A stretch of 64,000 bases of DNA, taken from positions 124,001 through 188,000 of the forward strand of contig NZ_JAQGCZ010000011.1 in the NCBI RefSeq assembly GCF_027706845.1, written 5' to 3'. This DNA comes from Mycolicibacterium sp. BiH015 (lineage in GTDB: Bacteria; Actinomycetota; Actinomycetes; Mycobacteriales; Mycobacteriaceae). The translations under genes were made by a program, and so were the position numbers. Positions 1 to 9,356 of the stretch are shown one piece after another. The notes beneath the pieces are model-generated. The model had not been told where the DNA came from. It worked only from the letters and a program-made list of their open reading frames with translations, and searched no databases. Position 1 is the first letter of the stretch. Each line of letters begins with the position of its first letter.

Positions 1-660
1 CGTCGCGCCCGGCGCGGCCCCGCTGTAGATGTCGGCGACCTGCACCAGGCGGTGCTCGGGAACGAACGCGTCATCGATCACGACGTCGTTGGACCCGGTC
101 GCGCGCATCCCGTCGGTGTGCCAGACGTCCTCAACTCGTGCCTCCTCGATCGGTAGCAGGGCAAGGGCGGGGACGATCGAACTCGGATCGCCGACGCTCC
201 GTTCGCACAGCGCGCCGACCATGATCCAGTTGCCGTCCATCACTCCGGTGGCCCACGACCACCGCCCCGTCAGCCGGATGCCGCCGTCACAGACGATGCC
301 GCGGCCCGTCGGCGCCAACGGGGCGGGCGCGAGGAACGGGCGGGTGGCGAAGCCTTCGCTCTGGGCCGCCTCGCTGAACAGCGCCAGCATCCAGTTGTGC
401 AATGCGTAGAAGCCGAGAGTCCACGCGCTCGACGCGCAGCCGTGCGCCATCTGCCGAACCGGGTCGAGGATTGCCGAAAACGGCGCCTCGCGCCCGCCAT
501 AGCGGGCGGGAACGAGCAGATCGAAGAGTCCCGACTCAGTGGCGTCCGCGAGCGTGGCCGCGGGGAGCCGTCGCAATCGTTCGGCCTCGGCAGCGCGGTC
601 GGCCAGGCGAGTGACGAACTCCGGGGTGACGGGGGACTGACCCGTCGCGCTTGCAACCAT
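1..660 (-). CDS. Flavin-dependent monooxygenase / acyl-CoA dehydrogenase-like protein, C-terminus cut off by window edge
   Basis: The reading frame starts at ATG 660 and runs off the left edge, so only the first 220 residues are visible. The visible part fits the acyl-CoA dehydrogenase fold as used by two-component flavin monooxygenases of the HsaA type. It has an N-terminal helical domain with an RYGG turn, a Ser-rich segment (GCASSAW), a WSWATG stretch typical of the beta-domain, and a DGMRATGSNDV segment as in group D monooxygenases. Members of this class use reduced flavin delivered by a reductase to hydroxylate small aromatic or alicyclic substrates; the substrate cannot be read here. 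A TetR gene lies directly upstream on the same strand, and a perfect inverted repeat sits 12 bp before the start codon, so the gene is probably repressed by that regulator. An ordinary acyl-CoA dehydrogenase remains possible because the C-terminal catalytic region is missing. Confidence 0.8.
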   Translation of the reverse strand, partial: MVASATGQSPVTPEFVTRLADRAAEAERLRRLPAATLADATESGLFDLLVPARYGGREAPFSAILDPVRQMAHGCASSAWTLGFYALHNWMLALFSEAAQSEGFATRPFLAPAPLAPTGRGIVCDGGIRLTGRWSWATGVMDGNWIMVGALCERSVGDPSSIVPALALLPIEEARVEDVWHTDGMRATGSNDVVIDDAFVPEHRLVQVADIYSGAAPGAT

Positions 661-672
661 GGACGGAAATTA

Positions 673-690
673 CCATACCTTTTGGTATGG
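673..690. promoter_or_regulatory. Inverted repeat, probable TetR operator
   Basis: CCATACC-TTTT-GGTATGG is a perfect 7-bp inverted repeat with a 4-bp spacer. It lies in the 40-bp gap between the TetR gene and the start of the monooxygenase-like gene. Size and symmetry fit an operator of the adjacent TetR protein. A terminator is unlikely because the stem is short and AT-containing and no T-run follows on the minus strand. Confidence 0.65.
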
Positions 691-700
691 AAGGTGGGCG

Positions 701-1261
701 TCAGCGCCGGAGCATGAGATCCAGGAAGCGGTCCTGCTGGACGCCGCGGGTGCCGGGCGGCGCATCGGAAAGATGAAGGAAGCCGATTCCTGCGGCGAAT
801 GTCGCGTTTGCACGCACTTCGGCGTCCTCGCCCTCGAAGCCGGCTTCCTGAAATGCAGCCAGGACCGCTTTGAGCACCAGGTGGTCGGCGGCGCGGACAC
901 TCTCGGCGACAACGGGGTCGATGCGCGCCCACTCCCGCATCGCGCGCTCGAGGGTCCACTGCCGTTCGCCGAGCAGAGAGGCCATCATCTGCGCCAGTCT
1001 TTCGCGAGGCGACAGGTGCCCGAGCTCGCCGAAATGGCTCCGGTCGCGGTCGCGGAGCTCACCCCATGCCTGCACGAGTGCGGCGCGGTAGCCGGCCATG
1101 TCCTTGAAGTGCCAATAGAAGCTGCCCTTGGTGACTCCGAGTCGAGCGCACAAACGGTCGACCTTCAGTGCCTCGAGCCCCTCGTCGGCCAGCAATGCGT
1201 ACCCGGCCTGAATCCAGTCGTCGACCGACAATCGCCCCCCGCTTGCGCGGCCTCTCGCCAT
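701..1261 (-). CDS. TetR family transcriptional regulator
   Basis: This 186-residue protein has the usual TetR size. The N-terminal helix-turn-helix includes a GLEALKVDRLCARLGVTKG segment followed by SFYWHFKDM, the classic TetR recognition-helix signature. The ligand domain is not diagnostic. I chose ATG 1261 because a TAGGCT hexamer ends 7 nt upstream, as expected for leaderless mycobacterial transcripts; an upstream in-frame start at 1294 would add 11 Arg-rich residues. The gene precedes the flavin monooxygenase-like gene on the same strand, with an inverted repeat between them, so it is likely the local repressor. Its ligand is probably a substrate or product of that enzyme; this is inference. 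Confidence 0.9.
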   Translation of the reverse strand: MARGRASGGRLSVDDWIQAGYALLADEGLEALKVDRLCARLGVTKGSFYWHFKDMAGYRAALVQAWGELRDRDRSHFGELGHLSPRERLAQMMASLLGERQWTLERAMREWARIDPVVAESVRAADHLVLKAVLAAFQEAGFEGEDAEVRANATFAAGIGFLHLSDAPPGTRGVQQDRFLDLMLRR

Positions 1262-2632
<1,371 letters not shown>

Positions 2633-2644
2633 GAACTGACGTGA

Positions 2645-2675
2645 GAAGCCCCCGGCCTGCGCGGCCGGGGGCTTC
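2645..2675 (+). terminator. Strong hairpin terminator after antigen 85 gene
   Basis: A perfect 13-bp stem (GAAGCCCCCGGCC and its complement) closes a 5-nt TGCGC loop 12 bp after the stop codon. There is no long U-run, which is usual for mycobacterial terminators. Confidence 0.85.
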
Positions 2676-2698
2676 TGCGTTGCCGAGCAGCGCGCGGT

Positions 2699-2704
2699 TA
2701 CTGT
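2699..2704 (+). promoter_or_regulatory. -10 element for leaderless YhdH-like gene
   Basis: TACTGT ends 7 nt before ATG 2712. The preceding gene is closed off by the terminator, so a promoter is needed in this short gap. Confidence 0.4.
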
Positions 2705-2711
2705 GGCCGTC

Positions 2712-3710
2712 ATGACGGAAATCAACGCGATGGTGGCGCACGAGGACGCCGAGGGTGGCATCGTTCTGCGTTCCGAAGTGGTCGATGACTCGTTCCTGCC
2801 CGACGGCGACGTCGAGATCCACGTCGAATTCTCCAGCGTCAACTACAAGGACGCCCTGGCGGTCACGCCGAAAGGGGGAGTGGCGCGCTCCTATCCGCTG
2901 ATCCCCGGCATCGACGTCGTTGGGACGGTCACCGCCAGCGGCTCGCCGGAATTCGCCGTCGGCGACCGCGTTGTCGCCCACGGCCAGGACATCGGCACGG
3001 GCCGGCACGGCGGCTACTCGCAGTCTGCGCGTTATCCCGCCGACTACCTGGTGAAACTCGAGAGCCTCAGCACCGCTGACGCCGCTGCGATCGGAACCGC
3101 GGGCTTCACTGCAGCTATGAGCGTCAACGCGATTCGCGCTCACGGGATCAGCCCGTCGGACGGGCCCGTGCTCGTCACGGGCGCCACCGGCGGCGTCGGC
3201 AGCATCAGCGTCGACTTGCTCGCGGGCCTGGGCTACGAGGTGGTCGCCTCGACCGGTAAGGCCGACACCCATGAGCTGTTGCGTGATCTCGGGGCCGCAG
3301 AAGTCATCGATCGCGTGCCCGGTCCCGACGAGAAGGTGCGCCCGCTCGGCAAGGCGCACTGGGCCGCCGTCGTCGACTGCGTCGGCGGCAAGACCCTCGC
3401 CTACGCGCTGAGCACCATGAAATACGGCGGCGTGGCTGCGATCTCCGGTCTGGCAGGATCTCCCGATCTGCCCGCCACGGTGATGCCGTTCATCCTGCGG
3501 GGTGTCACCCTGGCAGGAATCGACTCGGTGCTCCTGCCGATCGGCGAGCGCCGGGCCGTGTGGGCGCAGCTGGAATCAGAGCTGCTGCCACAGCATTTGG
3601 CGCGGATCACCAAAGACGTGCCGGTGCGTGAGGTCGCCGGTGTGCTCGGCACGATCATCGGCGGCCGCGTCACCGGCCGCACCCGTGTCGTCGTCCACGA
3701 CGGCTTCTGA
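2712..3710 (+). CDS. YhdH/AcuI-type NADPH-dependent acryloyl-CoA (enoyl) reductase
   Basis: This 332-residue protein belongs to the zinc-independent medium-chain dehydrogenase/reductase superfamily. It shows the YhdH/YhfP pattern: a FSSVNYKDALA segment, PLIPGIDVVGTV, no structural zinc cysteines, the nucleotide-binding VTGATGGVGS loop near residue 155, and a C-terminal VTGRTRVVV ending. Family members reduce acryloyl-CoA or similar 2-enoyl-CoA with NADPH. I chose ATG 2712 over GTG 2703 because a TANNNT hexamer is correctly spaced for a leaderless start there. It stands convergent to fadE23 with 7 bp between the stop codons, so it is not part of that operon. The true substrate is unknown. Confidence 0.88.
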   Translation: MTEINAMVAHEDAEGGIVLRSEVVDDSFLPDGDVEIHVEFSSVNYKDALAVTPKGGVARSYPLIPGIDVVGTVTASGSPEFAVGDRVVAHGQDIGTGRHGGYSQSARYPADYLVKLESLSTADAAAIGTAGFTAAMSVNAIRAHGISPSDGPVLVTGATGGVGSISVDLLAGLGYEVVASTGKADTHELLRDLGAAEVIDRVPGPDEKVRPLGKAHWAAVVDCVGGKTLAYALSTMKYGGVAAISGLAGSPDLPATVMPFILRGVTLAGIDSVLLPIGERRAVWAQLESELLPQHLARITKDVPVREVAGVLGTIIGGRVTGRTRVVVHDGF

Positions 3711-3717
3711 CGCGGTC

Positions 3718-4929
3718 CTACTTGAGTTCGGCCGAGGACAGGCCGAGAAGGCGTCGTGCGACGACGAGCTGCTGGATCTGCTGCGTGCCTTCGAAGATGT
3801 CGAGGATCTTCGAATCGCGGGCCCACTTCTCCAGCAGTGTCTGCTCCGAATACCCTGTGGTGCCTGCCATTTCGACGGCCTTCAAGGTGATGTCGCTGCC
3901 CACTCGGGCTGCCTTCGCCTTGCCCATCGAGGCTTCCTTGGAGTTCGGAATCTTGTTGTCGGCCTGCCAGGCCGATCGCACGGTCAGCAGGTATCCGGCT
4001 TCCCAGTCGGCCTCCATCCGCAGGAACTCCGCGGCCGCCGCGCTCTGTGCGTGCGCGGGCTTGTCATAGGAGATCTCGATGCCGGCGTCGGTGAGGATCT
4101 TTCGCAACTCTTCCAACGCCGCGCGCGCCACCCCGACGGCCATGGCCGCCACCACCGGTCGGGTGGCGTCGAACGTCTCCATGACTCCGGCGAAGCCCTT
4201 TTCCACCTGGATTTCCGGGCTGCCCAGCAGGTTGTCTTTCGGGATGCGCGCGTTGTCGAAGCGGATCGCCGCGGTGTCGGAGGCCTTGATGCCGAGCTTG
4301 TTCTCCAGCCGCTCCACGGTCACGCCGGGATGGTCGCGGGGCACGATGAACGACTTGATCGCCGCGCGGCCCTTCGTCTTGTCCAGCGTCGCCCACACCA
4401 CGATGTGGGTGGCCCGCGAGCCCGCGGTCACATAGATCTTCTCGCCGTTGATCACGTACTCGTCGCCGTCGAGCACCGCGGTCGTCGTCACCGCCGCGGA
4501 GTCCGACCCGAATCCGGGTTCGGTGATCGCCATCGCGGCCCACACCTTGCCGAGCCGTTCCAGCTGCTCGGGGGTGGCCACGCTGGAGATCGCCGCGTTT
4601 CCCAGCCCCTGATAGGGAACCGACAGCAGCAGCGCGACGTCACCCCAGCTGACCTCCAGCGCGTTTAGCAGCGCAGACATGTTGGCGCCGTTGACGTTTC
4701 CCTTCGGTCCATCCCCGTCACGGGTGAACGCCTCGGTGCCGGCGAACGAGATGGTCTTGGCTTCCGAGATGCCCTCGAACAGCGTTGCCAGCGTGTCCAG
4801 CTCGACGGGGTAGTCGTGTTCGCGGAGGTCGTACTTGCGCGAGATCGGCCGCAGCATCTCGGCGGCACCCTGGTGGCCCTTCTCGATGACCGCCTGCAGC
4901 TTCTTCGGCATTTCCAGATTGATCGCCAT
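3718..4929 (-). CDS. fadE23: Acyl-CoA dehydrogenase FadE23
   Basis: This 403-residue flavoprotein is a full-length acyl-CoA dehydrogenase. It carries the AMAITEPGFGSDSAAV flavin/substrate-binding segment, YVINGEKIYVT, and near the C-terminus KILDIFEGTQQIQ, where the Glu is at the catalytic-base position. Size and position next to fadE24 match Rv3140 of M. tuberculosis. It lies 31 bp downstream of fadE24 on the same strand, and the two probably form one operon and one heteromeric enzyme. In M. tuberculosis the pair is known to be induced by inhibitors of mycolic acid synthesis; the physiological substrate is uncertain. Start ATG 4929 is the first reasonable one after the fadE24 stop. Confidence 0.92.
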   Translation of the reverse strand: MAINLEMPKKLQAVIEKGHQGAAEMLRPISRKYDLREHDYPVELDTLATLFEGISEAKTISFAGTEAFTRDGDGPKGNVNGANMSALLNALEVSWGDVALLLSVPYQGLGNAAISSVATPEQLERLGKVWAAMAITEPGFGSDSAAVTTTAVLDGDEYVINGEKIYVTAGSRATHIVVWATLDKTKGRAAIKSFIVPRDHPGVTVERLENKLGIKASDTAAIRFDNARIPKDNLLGSPEIQVEKGFAGVMETFDATRPVVAAMAVGVARAALEELRKILTDAGIEISYDKPAHAQSAAAAEFLRMEADWEAGYLLTVRSAWQADNKIPNSKEASMGKAKAARVGSDITLKAVEMAGTTGYSEQTLLEKWARDSKILDIFEGTQQIQQLVVARRLLGLSSAELK

Positions 4930-4960
4930 GTTCGATACGCCTTTCTAGAGGATGCTGCGG

Positions 4961-6358
4961 TTAGAGAACGACGACACCCTCGGCGACGCCGATGGCCCGC
5001 AGATCGCGGTACCAGCGTTCGACCGGGTGTTCCTTGGTGTATCCGTGCCCGCCCAGGAGTTGGACGCCGTCGAGGCCGATCTGCATGCCCTTGTCGGCGC
5101 CGAGCTTCTTGGCCAGTGCGGCTTCGCGTGCGAACGACAGACCCTGCTCGGCGCGCGCGGCGCCTCGCCACGTGATGAGGCGGAGTCCGTCGAGTTCGAT
5201 CGCGATGTTCGCCGTCATGAACGCCACCGACTGGCGGTGCGCGATCGGCTCACCGAATGCCGTGCGTTCCTTGATGTAAGGGACGACGTAGTCGAGCACC
5301 GCATGCGAGGTGCCGACCGCAAGCGCCGCCCAGCCCAGCCGGGACAGCGCGATCGCCTCCGAATAGTCCCGGGCGTAGTCGGCGGCCGTCGCGTCGTCCT
5401 CGCCCAGTCGTGCGCTCACCGGCACCGTCACCTTGTTCAGCTCGACCCGTCCCAGTGCCGCGGCGCGGATGCCCATGCTGGGATCCGCCGTCACGGTCAG
5501 ACCCGCGGTGGACGCTTCGACGATGAACAGCGCGGGCCTGCCGTCGAGCTGAGCCGCGATGATGAACAGCTCGGCGTCGGCGGCGGCCGGTACCAGCGAC
5601 TTCACTCCATCGAGGCGGTAGCCGCTGGGGGTGCGCACGGCCGTCGTCTTCAATGCGGTGGGGTCGAACAGCGGGTGCGGCTCGGCGATGGCCAGGCACG
5701 CCTGGGGCACGTTCTCGCCGGCGAACTCCTTGAGGTAGGTCGCCTGCTGATCGGCGCTTCCCCAGTGCGTCAATGCCGAGGCCACGCCGCTGGGGGCCAG
5801 GATCGGCAGGGCAAGGCCCATGTCGCCGTACGCAAGCGCCTCCGCGACGAGTGCGTTGGTGACAGTGCTTCGATATTCGGCGATGCCGTCGAATTCCTCG
5901 GGGATGTTGATGGCCGTGATACCGAGCTCAGTGGCCTTGGCGATGAGGTCCGGCGGGTAGGTGGCGGCCGCATCGGCGTCGTGCGCCGCGGGTCGCAGGA
6001 TCTCCTCGGCGAACTCCTCGACCGTCGCGACGATCATCTTCTGGTCGTCGTCGGGGGTCAGGTCGAAATAGTCGGAGTTCTTCCCGGGCTTGGGGCCCTC
6101 CAACCTGGTCGCGGGCTTGCCGAGCCCCTGAATTCGCTTGAACTGCCGCGTCGTCGCACCCGCCGCCGAGAACGCTTGTTTAACGCCGTACTTGAGGCCT
6201 CGGTTGAGGGGATCGCGGAGGTTGTACTTGTCCAGGAACTCCTGACCGACGAGTGGGGTGAGAAGGGCGATCCCGACGTCGATGGCGGTGCGCTGGTGCT
6301 TGTGGACGCCGACGGCGCTCTCCTTGCCGTTCCGTTTGGAGGGAATGGTGTTGGTCAT
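4961..6358 (-). CDS. fadE24: Acyl-CoA dehydrogenase FadE24 with N-terminal extension
   Basis: This 465-residue protein is longer than ordinary acyl-CoA dehydrogenases because about 100 residues precede the catalytic fold. The extension includes an HQRTAIDVGIALLTPLVG helix-like segment. The core includes DDDQKMIVATVEEFAEEILRP, EPHPLFDPTALKT and a C-terminal GGHGYTKEHPVERWYRDLRA. It matches Rv3139 in length and in its partnership with fadE23. The C-terminus ends in AEGVVVL, so the region after the usual catalytic Glu position is very short, which fits a subunit that needs FadE23. It is the first gene of the pair, and the 263-bp region upstream holds repeated CAACTG-containing motifs that may bind a regulator. 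Confidence 0.92.
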   Translation of the reverse strand: MTNTIPSKRNGKESAVGVHKHQRTAIDVGIALLTPLVGQEFLDKYNLRDPLNRGLKYGVKQAFSAAGATTRQFKRIQGLGKPATRLEGPKPGKNSDYFDLTPDDDQKMIVATVEEFAEEILRPAAHDADAAATYPPDLIAKATELGITAINIPEEFDGIAEYRSTVTNALVAEALAYGDMGLALPILAPSGVASALTHWGSADQQATYLKEFAGENVPQACLAIAEPHPLFDPTALKTTAVRTPSGYRLDGVKSLVPAAADAELFIIAAQLDGRPALFIVEASTAGLTVTADPSMGIRAAALGRVELNKVTVPVSARLGEDDATAADYARDYSEAIALSRLGWAALAVGTSHAVLDYVVPYIKERTAFGEPIAHRQSVAFMTANIAIELDGLRLITWRGAARAEQGLSFAREAALAKKLGADKGMQIGLDGVQLLGGHGYTKEHPVERWYRDLRAIGVAEGVVVL

Positions 6359-6400
6359 GTCGCCTTCCTCGTAAACGCAGAAGCTGTCGCTGCTTCACCG

Positions 6401-6483
6401 CAACTGACTCCAGAGTAAGGTATGTCAACTGACTCGTCGGTAAGTTCGCAAAATCTGTAAGGCAAGTCACAAGGCAACTGGTC
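6401..6483. repeat. Repeated CAACTG motifs in fadE24 upstream region
   Basis: CAACTGACTC occurs exactly twice, at 6401-6410 and 6426-6435, and a partial copy, CAACTGGTC, starts at 6475. The copies are 25 and 49 bp apart, close to a fixed unit. On the minus strand a TTGACA (complement of 6423-6428) overlaps the second copy and may be a -35 element for fadE24. A function as regulator half-sites is inferred from position only. Confidence 0.4.
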
Positions 6484-6621
6484 AGACGATCTTAGCTGAA
6501 CCATGCCACTAACCGATGGGGTAGTGGCGTGACGCGATGTGCGGCAAAGAGATTGGCAACTTACGGATCCCGCGAAAACAGTTTGCAGGCGGTCGCCGGA
6601 AGCCCCTCGCGACTCAGCGGC

Positions 6622-7398
6622 TCAGCGCAGCGCGGACAGCACCCTGTCGTGCAGCAGTCCGTTGGTGGCCACCGCGCTTCCGCCGTGCGGACCGGGCTGC
6701 CCGGCGAGGTCGGTGAACCGGCCGCCCGCCTCACGCACCAGGATGTCCAGCGGTGCGAGGTCCCACAGCTTCACCTCCGGCTCGACGGCGGCGTCGACCG
6801 CCCCCTCCGCGACCAGACAGTACGACCAGAAGTCGCCGTAACCGCGCACCCGCCAGACGCTGTCGAGCAGTTCGACGAACCGGGCACGCAAATCGTCCCA
6901 GCCCGTAGTCAGGTCGGAGAACGACAGGCTCGCCGAGTCGAGGTCAGCCACTCCGGAAACCGAGATGCGGCGCGTGGCGCCGCCGAACGACGTGAAGGCG
7001 CCCCGACCCTCGGCTGCCCACCACCGGCGGCCGAGTGCCGGCGCGCTGACCACCCCCACGACCGGAACACCGTCGGCCAGCAGCGCGATCAACGTGGACC
7101 ACACCGGCACCCCGCGGACGAAGTTCTTCGTGCCGTCGATCGGGTCGACCACCCACTGCCGGCCGGTGAGCTCCTTGGTCCCGCCGAATTCCTCGCCGAA
7201 CACGGAGTCACCGGGCCGGTGTCGACCCAGCCCGGTGCGCAGCAACTTCTCGGTGTCCAGATCGGCGTCGGTGGCCGGTGTCATGTCCGGCTTCGTCTCG
7301 ACGCGCAGGTCGACCGCGCCGAAACGCTGCATCGTCAGTGCGTCCGCTTCGTCGGCCAGTTGCAGCGCGAGGTCAAGGTCGTCTACGGAGGTAGCCAT
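6622..7398 (-). CDS. hisN: Histidinol-phosphatase, inositol monophosphatase family
   Basis: This 258-residue protein belongs to the inositol monophosphatase family. The metal-binding motif [12 protein letters not shown] and the earlier SVFGEEFGG segment are intact, as is a C-terminal [16 protein letters not shown] motif holding the last metal-binding Asp. Actinobacteria use this type of enzyme (HisN) to dephosphorylate L-histidinol phosphate in histidine synthesis; the M. tuberculosis counterpart is Rv3137, which lies near fadE24 there too. It starts at ATG 7398, only a few bases from a divergent small gene. A broader polyol-phosphate specificity cannot be excluded. Confidence 0.88.
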   Translation of the reverse strand: MATSVDDLDLALQLADEADALTMQRFGAVDLRVETKPDMTPATDADLDTEKLLRTGLGRHRPGDSVFGEEFGGTKELTGRQWVVDPIDGTKNFVRGVPVWSTLIALLADGVPVVGVVSAPALGRRWWAAEGRGAFTSFGGATRRISVSGVADLDSASLSFSDLTTGWDDLRARFVELLDSVWRVRGYGDFWSYCLVAEGAVDAAVEPEVKLWDLAPLDILVREAGGRFTDLAGQPGPHGGSAVATNGLLHDRVLSALR

Positions 7399-7409
7399 AG
7401 GTGTCGTCC

Positions 7410-7415
7410 TACCAT
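7410..7415 (+). promoter_or_regulatory. -10 element for leaderless small membrane protein gene
   Basis: TACCAT ends 6 nt before GTG 7422 and favours that codon over GTG 7401 as the start. Confidence 0.4.
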
Positions 7416-7421
7416 GTCGGT

Positions 7422-7778
7422 GTGGTCGAAATCGCGCTCATCCTCCTGATCCTCGGTGCGTTCGTCCTTCTGATCGGGCCACGCATGATGCGCAAGCGCG
7501 GCGCGGGAAGCGATTGGCTGCAGGGGACCCTGTTGGTCACCGGGGTGAGCCCCAGGCCCGAGGGGGTCACCGGTGAGCAGTTCGTCACCATCACCGGTGT
7601 CATCAACGGCCCGACCGTCAACGAGTACACCGTGTACACGCGATTGACCGTCGACGTGAACCAGTGGCCGACGATGGGTCAGTTGATCCCCGTCATGTAT
7701 TCGACCGGCAATCCGGAGAAGTGGGCGTTCGGCTCGCGACCCGAGCCGACGCCGCCCGACCAGCGGCCCTACAGCTAG
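7422..7778 (+). CDS. Small single-pass membrane protein of unknown function
   Basis: The product has 118 residues. It begins with a strongly hydrophobic segment ([16 protein letters not shown]) followed by a positive RMMRKR stretch, so it is a one-pass membrane protein with its C-terminal part probably in the cytoplasm. The rest resembles a small beta domain with motifs such as [25 protein letters not shown] do not recognise a named family. It is divergent from hisN with almost no gap and convergent to fprA, 5 bp from its stop. The start is taken at GTG 7422; GTG 7401 would add seven residues. Confidence 0.7.
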   Translation: MVEIALILLILGAFVLLIGPRMMRKRGAGSDWLQGTLLVTGVSPRPEGVTGEQFVTITGVINGPTVNEYTVYTRLTVDVNQWPTMGQLIPVMYSTGNPEKWAFGSRPEPTPPDQRPYS

Positions 7779-7783
7779 CTTTG

Positions 7784-9160
7784 TCAGCCGTGCCCGATGC
7801 GTAGCAGTTCGGCCACACTGGTCAGCTTCACGCGGGGTCGGCCCACTCCTTCGCCCGCGGTGCGTTCGTGTTCGTCGATCAGTTTCCAGTGCTCGTTCGT
7901 CACCAGCTTGGGCTGGCGCTCCAGCAGCCAGCGCTGCACCGTCTCGGGTTGATCCGACCCGAGGTCGGCCAGCTCGGCGGCAGAGAGGTCGGCCAGCAGT
8001 GTCTCGACGGTGTCCGCCGAATCCTTCTTGTTGCTGCCGATGACACCCGTCGGCCCGCGTTTGATCCAACCGACGACGTATTCGTTGCGACTGCCCTCGA
8101 TCTTCCCGTCGATGTGCGGGATCGTTCCCGCGCGCTCGTCGAACGGCAGGCCCGGAGTCGGCATCCCGCGGTAGCCGACCGCGCGCACGACCAATTGCGC
8201 GGGAACCTCCTCACGCTCACCAGTGTCCTTGGCCGACACCCTGCCGTCGGGGCCACTGATCAACTCGTTGCGGCCCAGCACAATCGACTCGACACGGGAA
8301 TCGCCTTTGATCTCGATCGGCGACGTGCGGAATCGGAAGACGATGCGGCGCTTGGCCCCCCTGGGCGGGGTTTCGGCGTATCCCCGCAAGACCTTGATGT
8401 TGTTGCGGACCGTCTTACCCGCGGCGTCGAGGTCTTCCTCGGTGATGTCGGCCAGGTCCTCGGGATCGACGATCACATCGACATCGCCGAGCGCTTCAAG
8501 GTCGCCGAGTTCCCGCAGTTCGAGCGTCGTGAAGGGCGCCTGCAGCGGCCCGCGCCGACCGATGATGAGCACCTCTTCGACGCCGCGGGCGTGCAGCGAC
8601 TGCAGCGCGTGGTCGGCGATGTCGGTCTCGCCGAGAATGTCGGGATCGCTGACCAGGATGCGCGCTACGTCGATGGCGACGTTGCCGTTGCCGACGACAA
8701 CCGCCCTGCCGCTCGAAACGTCGGGCGCCATCTCCTCGAAGTGCGGGTGGGCGTTGTACCAGCCGACGAAGTCCACAGCCGCGACGCTGCCTGGCAAATC
8801 CTCACCCGGGATTCCGAGGGCCCGGTCGGACTGGGCGCCGATCGCATAGATGACGGCGTCGTAGCGCTCGGCCAGTTCGGACGGGTGCACATGGTCTCCG
8901 ACCACGAGGTTGCCGAAGAATCGAAAACGCGGGTCACCCGAGATCTTGTCGAACTGGGCGCTGATCGATTTGATCTTGGGGTGATCGGGAGCCACCCCCG
9001 ACCGCACCAGGCCCCACGGAGTCGGCAACATCTCCAACATGTCGATACGGACGTCGCGTTCGGCGTCCGGCCCGCCCGCCTTCAGAAGAGAAGCGGCGGC
9101 AAAGTATCCGGAAGGACCGGAGCCGACGATGGCCACGTAGTACGGCCGCAAAGCGGGCAT
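7784..9160 (-). CDS. fprA: NADPH-ferredoxin reductase FprA
   Basis: This 458-residue FAD enzyme transfers electrons between NADPH and ferredoxin, serving cytochrome P450s and iron metabolism. It shows the adrenodoxin-reductase-type pattern: VAIVGSGPSGYFAAASLL for FAD near the N-terminus, the TPWGLVRSGVAPDHP segment, VVVGNGNVAIDVARIL for NADPH, IIGRRGPLQAPFT, and the C-terminal GWIKRGPTGVIGSNKKD. Length and sequence fit Rv3106. It is divergent from prfB, the same arrangement as in M. tuberculosis. Confidence 0.96.
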   Translation of the reverse strand: MPALRPYYVAIVGSGPSGYFAAASLLKAGGPDAERDVRIDMLEMLPTPWGLVRSGVAPDHPKIKSISAQFDKISGDPRFRFFGNLVVGDHVHPSELAERYDAVIYAIGAQSDRALGIPGEDLPGSVAAVDFVGWYNAHPHFEEMAPDVSSGRAVVVGNGNVAIDVARILVSDPDILGETDIADHALQSLHARGVEEVLIIGRRGPLQAPFTTLELRELGDLEALGDVDVIVDPEDLADITEEDLDAAGKTVRNNIKVLRGYAETPPRGAKRRIVFRFRTSPIEIKGDSRVESIVLGRNELISGPDGRVSAKDTGEREEVPAQLVVRAVGYRGMPTPGLPFDERAGTIPHIDGKIEGSRNEYVVGWIKRGPTGVIGSNKKDSADTVETLLADLSAAELADLGSDQPETVQRWLLERQPKLVTNEHWKLIDEHERTAGEGVGRPRVKLTSVAELLRIGHG

Positions 9161-9342
9161 GTTTCACGCCTTCTGTCGCGTGCCCGGTGCGCGCAAGGGG
9201 CTGTCGCGTCGCGGCCGGACGAGGTTCTGGCCCGACTCTAGAACGCAACGAACGTCATCGACGGCATTCGCCAGAGGTCGATGCGAAAACAGTCGGCGAA
9301 GCCGGAAAACCGAGCGACAATCAGCCTCATCGCTGGAGTGAG

Positions 9343-9348
9343 TACCCT
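9343..9348 (+). promoter_or_regulatory. -10 element for leaderless prfB
   Basis: TACCCT ends 8 nt before GTG 9357, which places the transcription start at or within 2 nt of the initiation codon. Confidence 0.5.
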
Positions 9349-9356
9349 GAATCCCC

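Noticed and set aside
4952-6418. A 488-codon plus-strand frame opposite fadE24
   Set aside because: Low-complexity Arg/Gly/Val composition; fadE24 is well supported.
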